DNA from: Candidatus Eiseniibacteriota bacterium | GTDB taxonomy: Bacteria > Eisenbacteria > RBG-16-71-46 > JAFGJU01 | Reading direction: 5' to 3' | Length of the DNA stretch: 19,657 nucleotides | NCBI GenBank assembly: GCA_016928935.1 | Contig: JAFGJU010000003.1 | Location: 1 to 19,657, forward strand | The notes under the pieces: generated by a model | Told to the model about the DNA's origin: nothing | Databases searched by the model: none | The model's input: only the letters and a program-made list of their open reading frames with translations | Translations under genes and position numbers: made by a program | Shown: positions 9,435-16,276 of the stretch, in pieces | Layout of the letters: each line of letters starts with the position of its first letter | Numbering within the stretch: position 1 is the first letter of the stretch

Positions 9435-9800
9435 CTAGGTCTTGCTCAAACCCCTGCGCCGAGCGAGAAGGAACAGCAATGCAACGAAGACCACAAGTGC
9501 GCTACACGAAAGAAAAGCGCTATTCGTCAACGCCGGGCCCTCGATGGGAGTACAGTATGTCGCCCCGGCCCCACCCGGCATGCAGGTATAGATCGGCGCC
9601 TGCTGGGCCGCGGAGTCCGCGTCCGCCCCAACGTCTTTCACATTTTGACTCAGCTCGGCCGCGCCCTTGTCCGAGCTTTCGCGGAAGAGAGGACTGGCGG
9701 AACTCGAATCTGCGGAAGGGCCAACGTCGCCGTTCACGGGTGTCGCCGACAGCGCGCAACAGGCAAGCACAACAATAAACACGTAAGGTAACCTGCTCAT
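9435..9800 (-). CDS. Small secreted protein with C-terminal hydrophobic/Arg tail
   Basis: 121 aa, not recognised as a known family. It has an N-terminal signal peptide (about 1-24, core YVFIVVLACCALSA). A short Ser/Ala/Asp-rich linker follows (25-67). A small segment with two cysteines, YTCMPGGAGATYC (71-83), could form a disulfide loop. A C-terminal hydrophobic stretch (about 96-113) runs straight into ARRRG and ends six residues later. This ending has the layout of C-terminal sorting signals or of a simple type I membrane anchor. The ATG at 9800 is preceded by AAGGGGGGC, a good ribosome binding site; a longer reading frame would start inside the promoter and is rejected. It is the first gene of the unit and its stop touches the start of paralogue A, so the proteins are likely functionally linked. 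Confidence 0.75.
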   Translation of the reverse strand: MSRLPYVFIVVLACCALSATPVNGDVGPSADSSSASPLFRESSDKGAAELSQNVKDVGADADSAAQQAPIYTCMPGGAGATYCTPIEGPALTNSAFLSCSALVVFVALLFLLARRRGLSKT

Positions 9801-9870
9801 TTCTTGCCCCCCTTGGTCGTCAATGACTGACCGGACAATGAGGGAAACTGCAGCAAAGAATGAGACAATC

Positions 9871-9895
9871 TGTGTCGTGTCTACAGTGTGACACA
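9871..9895 (-). repeat. Inverted repeat in the leader of the membrane-protein operon
   Basis: TGTGTC at 9871-9876 and GACACA at 9890-9895 are perfect inverted arms around 13 bases whose outer part can pair only by G-T wobble. It lies about 90 bases downstream of the predicted start site and 70 bases upstream of the ATG at 9800. It could be an operator or a weak RNA hairpin. The GTGTC half-site also occurs in the palindrome over the -35 box. Confidence 0.3.
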
Positions 9896-9991
9896 AGTCC
9901 CAGTAACGCCAGATATCTTTGTCCGATGTACGCTTTGATTGTAGCGCACGAGCTGCCAGCCGCACTCGCACGGCCCATCCCCACACGAGTG

Positions 9992-10020
9992 AATATAGCA
10001 CGCGGAAACACCGGTGTCAA
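9992..10020 (-). promoter_or_regulatory. Strong sigma70-like promoter of the 9800-1757 unit
   Basis: Read on the minus strand, a perfect TTGACA (plus coordinates 10015-10020) is followed after exactly 17 bases by TATATT (9992-9997). This is the best promoter match seen in the window. Transcription would start near 9985, giving a leader of about 185 nt before the ATG at 9800. The perfect palindrome ACACCGGTGT at 10008-10017 overlaps the -35 box and could bind a dimeric regulator. No other comparable promoter was noticed inside the unit. Confidence 0.65.
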
Positions 10021-10252
10021 TCTCAATTTAACTTCAGATACAGCAAAGTGTTATGTGTAGATGTGTTGGGTATAAATAATAAGGATGTGTCCTTTCTTAT
10101 TCAGAGTTCGTAGTAAGCGTTGGGAAAGGAATCCGGCACGGACGTACCATACACGAGGCCCCGACAGACCGCCGCGAGAGCGGGGGCGCGAGAACTGCGT
10201 CAGATTGTGACCTATTAATTGGCGTAGAAGCTGAGGTTATGCAAGAAAGGCC

Positions 10253-10278
10253 TTGACACTTCGGGCGGCCAGGATAAG
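10253..10278 (+). promoter_or_regulatory. Possible promoter for the secreted-protein pair
   Basis: A perfect TTGACA lies at 10253-10258. The only -10-like sequence after it is GATAAG at 10273-10278, which gives a short 14-base spacer. The -35 match is good but the pair is poor, so the call is tentative. Confidence 0.25.
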
Positions 10279-10437
10279 CCTTGCCTTGGAAGGCGAGAGC
10301 GTGCTGGCGTGAGTCCCGGCGTGCGCCGACGGCTGGGCCGACCTCGAGGGTGCCGGCAAATGAAAGGCGTGTTTCAGAGCATCACCACGAGTCTCCGTGC
10401 GCAGCTGCACAGCGCGGACGTATGCGTGGCGGTCTGC

Positions 10438-10986
10438 ATGTCGACGAAGCTGGCATTCGCGGCGGTCCTGCTGTTCCTCCTGGCGACACCGGCTCTCGCC
10501 TCCAGGGAATACCATATCTGGCACTCCCCGGACAGCCTGTTCAAGGTCGGCGGCTTCACCAGAGTTGCAACGGAGAAGTTGCCCATGGTCATGCCTGAGA
10601 GACCACCCGGTTTCGAGGGCTGGAGACTCATCGAATTGATGATTGCAGAGCCGGGCGAGTGGCTGCAATTCGGCGTGTCCCTGAGGAAGATTCCGAAGGT
10701 CGTATTCTCAAGGGGGGCCCGGATCATCCTTACCGACAAGAAGGGCAGGCGGATAGAGAGCGCGGGTCTCTTCTTCTGTTCCGACAAAGAACAGGTTCAA
10801 GTCCATGACACGCGAGAGAGAGACGTGGTCGTGAGTCTGTGGAGTACTTGGACGCGCATGGCGGATTCGACGGCTGCCGGAAGCGCAAGATTCCCGCGCG
10901 GCAGCGTCGCCGTCAAGAACATCGTCAGCTTTGAGGTCGTGGGCGCAAGGGCGGCCTCCACTGAGTATTCCGGACAAAGGAGGTGA
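10438..10986 (+). CDS. Secreted protein of unknown function
   Basis: 182 aa, family not recognised. A textbook signal peptide (STKLAFAAVLLFLLATPALA, 2-21) predicts cleavage before Ser22. The mature part is small and looks beta-rich, with alternating strands such as ARIILTD (94-100), DVVVSLW (129-135) and VKNIVSFEVVG (159-169), and a single Cys at 114. The ATG at 10438 is chosen because it starts exactly at the signal peptide. An in-frame ATG at 10360 has a better ribosome binding site (GAGGG, 9 bases away) and would give a 26-residue longer n-region. The stop codon lies within the ribosome binding site of the next gene, so the two are coupled. It is divergent from the membrane/kinase unit; whether they are functionally connected is unknown. 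Confidence 0.65.
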   Translation: MSTKLAFAAVLLFLLATPALASREYHIWHSPDSLFKVGGFTRVATEKLPMVMPERPPGFEGWRLIELMIAEPGEWLQFGVSLRKIPKVVFSRGARIILTDKKGRRIESAGLFFCSDKEQVQVHDTRERDVVVSLWSTWTRMADSTAAGSARFPRGSVAVKNIVSFEVVGARAASTEYSGQRR

Positions 10987-10991
10987 GACCC

Positions 10992-11189
10992 ATGAAGCTC
11001 GTGATAGTGTGTCTCTTGCTCGTGTCGCTGCTTGTGCCGTTCGGGGCAACGGCTCTGGCCATACCGTTCGCCTGTGAGCACGCGTATTACACCCACAGAC
11101 TGGAGGATGTGCTATTCTGCGGACTCGTCCTGATTGCGGAGCTGATCATCCCAGACGACGGTACTGGTGTGCCGATAGGTTGGCAGTAA
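10992..11189 (+). CDS. Small secreted or membrane peptide, unknown function
   Basis: 65 aa. The start ATG at 10992 is preceded by AAGGAGGTGA, a full-length Shine-Dalgarno sequence that contains the TGA stop of the upstream gene; a GTG at 10983 in frame lies inside that site and is not used. Residues 1-23 form a signal peptide (MKLVIVCLLLVSLLVPFGATALA). The remaining 42 residues include two Cys and a second hydrophobic stretch (LEDVLFCGLVLIAELIIP). No family is recognised. The strong ribosome binding site and coupling to a second signal-peptide protein argue that it is a real gene. Confidence 0.6.
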   Translation: MKLVIVCLLLVSLLVPFGATALAIPFACEHAYYTHRLEDVLFCGLVLIAELIIPDDGTGVPIGWQ

Positions 11190-11271
11190 ACGGGCCGGGT
11201 GCAGTCAGAGGCTGCTTTGTCCGCCGGTCCTCTGGCGAGGCAGGGCGACAGCCCGTGGAGCGTCGAGGCCT

Positions 11272-11754
11272 TCACCAGCCCGTTGCCCCGTCGGCCGTGA
11301 AAGCGTCCTCGATGTGCTCGACGACGAGTCTCTCGCGCGTCCACGAGACGGAAAGCACGTCGAAGCGCACGGTTTCCCAGGAGCCGAGCGGCCGGCCGCA
11401 GGATGCGGACGCCCCCCCGTGAATGAACTGTGCGGCGCCGCGCACCATGTGTACGCGCTTTCTCCAGTCCACTGCCTCCGCCGGAGCCGACACGCAGCCG
11501 GGGCCGCGCAGCTTGACCTCAACGAAGACCAGGCAGTCCGCTTTCCGGGCCACAATGTCCAGCTCGCTCGCGCGAGTCCGGACGTTCCTGGCGACTATGC
11601 GATAGCCTTTGAGCTGAAGAAAGAGAGCGGCGACGGCTTCGCCGATGTGACCCGAGCCGATATGGCCGGGTTCGATGCGGCCGGACACGACACGGCGGGG
11701 GCCGTTGCGGTCGCGCCCGGAGTCCCCGCCGTCAGACGAACGGTTCTCACCCAT
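11272..11754 (-). CDS. yraN: YraN/UPF0102 family endonuclease-like protein
   Basis: 160 aa. This widespread family has a restriction-endonuclease-like fold; its biochemical role is not established. Visible family motifs are GHIGEAVAALFL (36-47), GYRIVARNVR (50-59), ELDIVAR (64-70), LVFVEVKLR (75-83) and VRFDVLSV (129-136). The D(I)VA...EVK arrangement matches the nuclease-like active site. The ATG at 11754 follows GAGGTG at 7 bases and is preferred over the GTG at 11769. About 35 N-terminal residues, Gly/Asp/Arg-rich, are extra to the usual length of about 120. The gene lies 43 bases after rnhB, the standard neighbour, at the end of the housekeeping block. Confidence 0.88.
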   Translation of the reverse strand: MGENRSSDGGDSGRDRNGPRRVVSGRIEPGHIGSGHIGEAVAALFLQLKGYRIVARNVRTRASELDIVARKADCLVFVEVKLRGPGCVSAPAEAVDWRKRVHMVRGAAQFIHGGASASCGRPLGSWETVRFDVLSVSWTRERLVVEHIEDAFTADGATGW

Positions 11755-11797
11755 ACCCAACCACCTCACAATCCAATCGAGAACCAGAGGCCGGCGT

Positions 11798-12457
11798 CTA
11801 TCCTCTCACGAGACCTGCTTCCCTCATGAATAGGATTTCTTTCACCGGCCTGAAGGAAAACCTGTGGAGGCTGCACGGGCCGTGGCGCAGCAGCGCCCGG
11901 ATGTGGTCTTTGGTGCCGTAACCCTTGTGGACGTCGAAACCGTACTCGGGGAACTTCTCGTGCGCATCGGCCATGAGCATGTCTCGCACGTACTTGGCCA
12001 CGATGGAGGCAGAGGCCACAGAAAGGAAGTTCCCGTCCGCTTTCGGGAACGCCACCTGAGGAATGTTCAACGAGGGAATCTTGCGGCCGTCCACCATGAC
12101 CAGTGCCGGCCGCGCCGACAAGGCTCCGATTGCCTCGCGCATGGCGACGTGCGTGGCCTTCAGGATGCCCATTCCGTCCACCACCCGCTCGCTCACCGAA
12201 GCCCACGAAACAGAAACGGCACCCGAGTTGATGGCGCCGTACAATTCCTCCCGCTTCGAAGCCGTCAGCTTTTTCGAGTCGTCCACGCCGTCCGCGACGA
12301 AGTCGGGGCTCAAGATGACCGCCGCAGCGACCACAGGCCCGGCCAGGGGCCCTCTGCCGGCTTCGTCCACGCCCGCCAGCAGCCCACGAGCGCTCTTGAG
12401 ATACCGCTCTTCGTTCGCCTTGAGCTCAAGAAATCGCTCTCGCAAGTCGAGGACCAA
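11798..12457 (-). CDS. rnhB: Ribonuclease HII
   Basis: 219 aa. It cleaves the RNA strand of RNA-DNA hybrids and misincorporated ribonucleotides in the cytoplasm. Motifs are GVDEAGRGPLAGPVVAAAVIL (Asp31 and Glu32 catalytic), DDSKKL (59-64), MVDG (Asp123) and SVASASIVAKYVRD (Asp159), which gives the complete DEDD active site. The start is set at TTG 12457 because AGGAGG lies six bases before it. A GTG at 12505 would add 16 residues and has only a weaker GGGCGG-like site. The N-terminal helix before the DEAGRG motif resembles the longer Gram-positive-type RNase HII. It lies between rplS and yraN, the usual order. Confidence 0.93.
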   Translation of the reverse strand: MVLDLRERFLELKANEERYLKSARGLLAGVDEAGRGPLAGPVVAAAVILSPDFVADGVDDSKKLTASKREELYGAINSGAVSVSWASVSERVVDGMGILKATHVAMREAIGALSARPALVMVDGRKIPSLNIPQVAFPKADGNFLSVASASIVAKYVRDMLMADAHEKFPEYGFDVHKGYGTKDHIRALLRHGPCSLHRFSFRPVKEILFMREAGLVRG

Positions 12458-12550
12458 GGTCACCCTCCTGACTGCCGCGGGAATTGCGCTTGCCGCTTGA
12501 AGCACCCGCCCCGCCCTCGCGATCGCGCCACCGCCGCGCAGCTGCGACTT

Positions 12551-12934
12551 CTACTGCGGCTTAGTCTGCGTGTCCTTCTGCGCCGGCATTTCTTCCTGCT
12601 TCTCCTGGACGCGCGCGGACTTGCCCTTCTTCTTCCTCAGGTAGAAGAGCTTCGCCTTCTTGACCCTTCCCTCTCTGACCAGGGTGACTCGCGAGACACT
12701 CGTGGAGTGGAGCGGGAATATTCGCTCTACGCCCACGCCTCCGCTGACCTTGCGGACCGTGAACGAGGAACGCATTCCGGAGCCGCGCTTGCTGGTCACG
12801 ATGCCCTCAAAGACCTGAGTCCTTTCCTTGTCGCCCTCGACGACCTTCACGTGGACTCTGACGGTGTCGCCCGGTCTGAACTCGGTCAGCTTCTTCTTGA
12901 GGTGCTTGGATTCAATGTAGTTGATGGCGTCCAT
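12551..12934 (-). CDS. rplS: 50S ribosomal protein L19
   Basis: 127 aa. L19 lies at the 30S-50S interface of the large subunit. The family core is clear: FRPGDTVRVHVKVVEG (19-34), RTQVFEGIV, a GSGMRSSFTVRKVS segment, GVGVERIFPLHS and KAKLFYLR. It is about 12 residues longer than the usual 115, with a Gln/Lys/Glu tail ending in QTKPQ. The ATG at 12934 is preceded by AAGGAAGG at suitable spacing. It follows trmD by 53 bases, the conserved order. Confidence 0.95.
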   Translation of the reverse strand: MDAINYIESKHLKKKLTEFRPGDTVRVHVKVVEGDKERTQVFEGIVTSKRGSGMRSSFTVRKVSGGVGVERIFPLHSTSVSRVTLVREGRVKKAKLFYLRKKKGKSARVQEKQEEMPAQKDTQTKPQ

Positions 12935-12987
12935 GCGTTACCTTCCTTTCATCGGGATTTCAGAGCCCTGTAGCGGGCCCAACTACT

Positions 12988-13908
12988 TTACCCCATCCGG
13001 TCAGTGCCGTTCAAGAGGTCCCTGTCTTCCTTGCTGAGGGCCTTTTCGCCCATCAGGTCGGGCCTTCTGTCGAGGGTCCGCTCGAGAGCGCTCTTCCGCC
13101 TCCACCTGCGTATGGCCTCGTGGTTGCCGGAGACCAGGGTCTGCGGGACCGGCCTCCCTGCCACCACTTCGGGCCGCGTGTAGTAGGCGCTGTCCAGAAG
13201 CCCCTCCTCGAACGAATCGCCCGCGGCCGAGTCCTCATCCTCCATGGCGCCCGGGAGGAGCCTCACTGCAGACTCTATTACGACCATGGCGCCCAGCTCG
13301 CCCCCCGAAAGAACGTAGTCTCCCACTGAGAGCTCTTCCGCGCCCAGGATTTCTCTCACTCGCTCGTCGATTGCCTTGTACCGTCCGCACACTAAGACGA
13401 GCGAATCGCATCCCGACAGCTCGCGCGCCATGGGCTGGTCGTACTGCCTCCCCTGTGGAGACAGTATTACGATTCTGTGACGGGACTCCTCGCCCCTCGC
13501 GCCGAGCGAGCCGCCCGCGTCTGCCGGGAGTTCCGGGGCGTCCCCGCGGGTGAATCTCCCGTCACTCGCCGCGGCGAGCCCCTCCCGTGCCGGAGCCTCA
13601 TTGTCCTCTTCGGCATCCTCTTCGGCTCCTCTTCCGGCGGTGCCGGCAGCGCGCGGACTCCGCCCTGCCAGGTAGTCCACCCCGGTCACCGTCGCCACCG
13701 CGCGCAGTATCGGCTCGGCCTTCATGACCATGCCCGGCCCGCCGCCGTAGGGATAGTCGTCCACGCTCCTGTAGTTGTCGTCGGTGAAGTCTCTCAAGTC
13801 CAGGACGCGCACGTCCACGAGGCCTCCTCCGATCGCTCTTGCCACGATGCCTTCGGACAGGAATCCCTTAACCATTTGAGGGAATATCGTGACCACCGAT
13901 ATTCTCAT
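12988..13908 (-). CDS. trmD: tRNA (guanine37-N1)-methyltransferase with large insertion
   Basis: 306 aa against the usual 230-255. It methylates G37 next to the anticodon using S-adenosylmethionine and prevents frameshifting. Conserved parts are DYPYGGGPGMVM (51-62), ILSPQGRQYDQ (148-158), LVCGRYKAIDERV (172-184), SVGDYVLSGGEL (194-205), DSFEEGLLDSAYYTRPE (231-247, catalytic Asp231) and LVSGNHEAIRRWR (258-270). Residues about 82-143 are an extra Ala/Gly/Glu-rich low-complexity insertion ahead of the SPQG strand. In CGRYEG the Glu-Gly pair is Lys179-Ala180; from memory Lys is common here in Bacteroidota-type TrmD. The rimM gene that normally precedes trmD is missing. Confidence 0.93.
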   Translation of the reverse strand: MRISVVTIFPQMVKGFLSEGIVARAIGGGLVDVRVLDLRDFTDDNYRSVDDYPYGGGPGMVMKAEPILRAVATVTGVDYLAGRSPRAAGTAGRGAEEDAEEDNEAPAREGLAAASDGRFTRGDAPELPADAGGSLGARGEESRHRIVILSPQGRQYDQPMARELSGCDSLVLVCGRYKAIDERVREILGAEELSVGDYVLSGGELGAMVVIESAVRLLPGAMEDEDSAAGDSFEEGLLDSAYYTRPEVVAGRPVPQTLVSGNHEAIRRWRRKSALERTLDRRPDLMGEKALSKEDRDLLNGTDRMG

Positions 13909-14012
13909 GGCTTCTCCACTGCAGACAACTGCCTGTTCTGATTCCGTGTGCCGTGCCGAAACGGAGAGATCTGCGGCAAAGAACGGACGGGTGCGGCCGC
14001 CGCGCCGCGAGG

Positions 14013-14243
14013 CTATTCCAGAATCTCGAGAACCGCCTTCTTACCCAGCTTCGTGGCCGCAGCGCTTAGCAGAGTGCGGATGGAACGCGCGGTCCTGCCG
14101 TGTTTGCCTATTATCTTCCCCAAGTCTTCCTGGGCAACGCGAAGCTCGAAGATCGTGGTGCGCTCGCCGGTGACTTCCTTGACCGTGACTTCGTCCGGCT
14201 TGTCCACGAGATTCTTCGCAATGTACTCGATGAGCTCTTTCAT
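14013..14243 (-). CDS. khpA: KH-domain RNA-binding protein KhpA
   Basis: 76 aa, a single KH domain of full family length. The RNA-binding GxxG loop is GKIIGKHG (42-49), followed by the RTARSIRTLL helix. KhpA acts as a small RNA chaperone, in Gram-positives with KhpB, affecting cell division and sRNAs; here only RNA binding can be inferred. The ATG at 14243 follows GGGAGG about ten bases away. It sits between rpsP and trmD, its common position. Confidence 0.93.
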   Translation of the reverse strand: MKELIEYIAKNLVDKPDEVTVKEVTGERTTIFELRVAQEDLGKIIGKHGRTARSIRTLLSAAATKLGKKAVLEILE

Positions 14244-14367
14244 GACGCATCAACCTCCCCAGCCAAGCAACAGGCTCGGCCTCCGGGACCGCGCGAGCAC
14301 ACAACAGCCTTCGGCCTGGGAGCCCTCTGGGACCTTCCCGGCCCGGGGAGAGACTTTGAGGAAACAG

Positions 14368-14817
14368 CTACTTTGCTGCTTCCTTGTTCGCTTTGCGCTT
14401 GGGTGCCTTCTTCGCTGGTTTGGATGCTTTCTTCTTACCGGCTGCAGGCGCCTCCGCTGCCACGGCCTCGGGGGCCCGTTCCACTGCGGGCTCCGCGAAC
14501 GGCTCTGCGGAAGACGTCCGCAGCTCATCGAGAGAGACCGCCTGAGGCGCCTTCTTCACCACGACCGGTTTCTCAGGCGTCATCCCGGCACGCTTCAGCA
14601 GTTGGCTCACGGTAAGGGAAGGCTTCGCGCCCTTGCCCATCCACGTCTTCACGCGTTCGAGGTCGATATTCACGCTCCCAGAGTCGGCCAGGGGATCATA
14701 GGTTCCGAGAATCGCTATGAACCGGCCGTCCCGGGGCATTCTCGAATCGGTCACGACAACCTTGAAAAATGGCCTGTGCTTCGCACCTGCTCTCATCAGA
14801 CGAATGGTAACTGCCAC
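14368..14817 (-). CDS. rpsP: 30S ribosomal protein S16 with long Ala/Lys tail
   Basis: 149 aa, against about 80-90 in most bacteria. The S16 core occupies about 1-80: MAVTIRLMRAGAKHRPFF at the N-terminus, VTDSRMPRDGRFI and LGTYDP, then ERVKTWMGKGAKPS. From about 81 an added tail is Glu/Ala-rich and then Lys/Ala/Pro-rich (GKKKASKPAKKAPKRK), histone-H1-like and likely disordered. The GTG start at 14817 matches the family N-terminus and is preceded by GGAGGTGA; an in-frame ATG at 14847 is upstream of that site and rejected. It follows ffh by 29 bases. Confidence 0.95.
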   Translation of the reverse strand: MAVTIRLMRAGAKHRPFFKVVVTDSRMPRDGRFIAILGTYDPLADSGSVNIDLERVKTWMGKGAKPSLTVSQLLKRAGMTPEKPVVVKKAPQAVSLDELRTSSAEPFAEPAVERAPEAVAAEAPAAGKKKASKPAKKAPKRKANKEAAK

Positions 14818-14846
14818 TAATTTCACCTCCGGGCATAACGATAGCA

Positions 14847-16169
14847 CTAGAACGGTAGAAAGCTCAACCCCTTTCTGCCCCCGCGTTTCATCTGCTTCAG
14901 CAGCTTCTGGATCTGGAAGTACTGCTTGAGGACCCTGTTCACTTCCTGAACCGTTGTGCCGCTTCCCGTTGCTATCCTCTTTCTCCTGCTTCCGTCTATG
15001 ATGACCGGGTTTCGTCTCTCGTCCGGCGTCATGGAGTTTATCACTGCCTCAACCCGACCGAGGGCCTTCTCGTCCACGTCCAGGCCCGCCTTCTGAATCC
15101 TCCCGAAGCCCGGAATCATTTGCATCACGTCCTGGAGCGGCCCCATCTTGCGCACTTCTTTGAGCTGGTCCAGGAAGTCCTCCAGGGTGAATTCCGCGGC
15201 GCGCAGCTTCTTCTCCATCTCCTCGGCCCGCGCCGCGTCCAGCGTCTGCTCCGCCTTCTCGACGAGCGACAACACGTCCCCCATGCCGAGGATGCGCGAG
15301 GCCATCCTGTCGGGATGGAACACCTCAAGGGCGTCCGGCTTCTCTCCTACGCTCACGAACTTGATGGGCTTCCCGGTGACGGCCCTGAGGGACAGCGCAG
15401 CTCCACCGCGCGCGTCGCCGTCCAGCTTGGACAGCACGGCGCCGTCAAAGTCCACGGCCTTCTGAAAAGAGTTCGCCACGTTGACCGCGTCCTGGCCCGT
15501 CATCCCGTCCAAGACCAGGAGCGTCTCGTGCGGCGGCACTTTTTCCCTGAGCTGGATGAGCTCGCTCATCATCTCGTCGTCCACGTGCATGCGGCCGGCC
15601 GTGTCGAAGATGACCCAGTCGTAGCCTCCGTCCACAGCCTGCTCAAACGCCTTCGGAGCCGCATCCAAGACCGTCTCTCCCTTCGCGGGGATGAAGGAGG
15701 TCAGGCCCACGGACTCCGCCAGGATTCGGAGCTGCTCCACCGCCGCCGGTCGTTTCAGGTCCGCGGCCACGACCAGCGGCTTCGCCCCCTTCTTTCTCAG
15801 GTGCACGCCCAGCTTCACGGTGAACGTCGTCTTTCCCGAGCCCTGGAGACCCACAACGAATATCGCCGCCGGGTGCTTCGACGCCGGCTTCAGGCTCACG
15901 GCCTTCTTCCCCAGAAGCTCGACCAGCTCCTCATGCACGACGCCTATGACCTGCTGCCCGGGCGTGAGGCTCTTGAGAACCTCGCGGCCGACTGCCTTCG
16001 ACTCCACTGCGGCCACGAAGTCCTTCGCGACCTTGTAGTTCACGTCCGCCTCGAGGAGCGCGCGCCTGACCTCCCTGAGGGCGTCCCGCATGTTCTGCTC
16101 CGAGAGCTTTCCGTAGCCGCGGAGCTTCCTGAAAACGGATTCGAGTCTTGAGCTCAGTTCTTCAAACAT
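14847..16169 (-). CDS. ffh: Signal recognition particle protein Ffh
   Basis: 440 aa, usual length. This SRP54 GTPase binds 4.5S RNA and signal sequences and delivers ribosomes to FtsY at the membrane. It has an N-terminal helical bundle (1-95), then the G domain with GLQGSGKT (107-114), AADLKRPAAVEQL (135-147), DTAGRMHVD (189-197) and SKLDGDARGG (247-256). The Met-rich M domain (about 295-440) contains the RNA-binding SRRKRIATGSGTTVQEVNR. The ATG at 16169 is preceded by GGAAGG. It heads the ffh-rpsP-khpA-trmD-rplS-rnhB-yraN series; spacing suggests one operon. Confidence 0.97.
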   Translation of the reverse strand: MFEELSSRLESVFRKLRGYGKLSEQNMRDALREVRRALLEADVNYKVAKDFVAAVESKAVGREVLKSLTPGQQVIGVVHEELVELLGKKAVSLKPASKHPAAIFVVGLQGSGKTTFTVKLGVHLRKKGAKPLVVAADLKRPAAVEQLRILAESVGLTSFIPAKGETVLDAAPKAFEQAVDGGYDWVIFDTAGRMHVDDEMMSELIQLREKVPPHETLLVLDGMTGQDAVNVANSFQKAVDFDGAVLSKLDGDARGGAALSLRAVTGKPIKFVSVGEKPDALEVFHPDRMASRILGMGDVLSLVEKAEQTLDAARAEEMEKKLRAAEFTLEDFLDQLKEVRKMGPLQDVMQMIPGFGRIQKAGLDVDEKALGRVEAVINSMTPDERRNPVIIDGSRRKRIATGSGTTVQEVNRVLKQYFQIQKLLKQMKRGGRKGLSFLPF

Positions 16170-16276
16170 TGACCTTCCGTTGCTGCGGCCGGGCCAGATC
16201 GAGGCGGTTTGGAGATCCTGAATCGGCTACGGCACACAGGGTCACGCAAACGACCTCAAGTGGCCTCTGAAACAGC

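Larger units (their letters stand above)
9801..10437. other. Divergent intergenic region with promoters for both sides
   Basis: This 637-base region separates the minus-strand membrane/kinase unit from the plus-strand secreted-protein pair. It has no credible gene. The part 10020-10100 is strikingly AT-rich for this window. It contains a strong minus-strand promoter (9992-10020), a palindrome over its -35 box, an inverted repeat in the minus-strand leader (9871-9895), a small hairpin AAGGA-TGTG-TCCTT near 10081-10094 and a possible plus-strand -35 box at 10253. Confidence 0.6.

Noticed and set aside
9801..10001. N-terminal extension of the 121-aa protein to 188 aa
   Set aside because: It would start inside the predicted -10 region, and the ATG at 9800 has both a strong ribosome binding site and a signal peptide directly after it.
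11864..12973. Long plus-strand frame of 369 codons opposite rnhB and rplS
   Set aside because: It spans two certain genes on the other strand and its peptide is His/Arg/Leu-rich, typical of an antisense shadow.
15120..16151. Long plus-strand frame of 343 codons opposite ffh
   Set aside because: Antisense shadow of Ffh with no recognisable domain.
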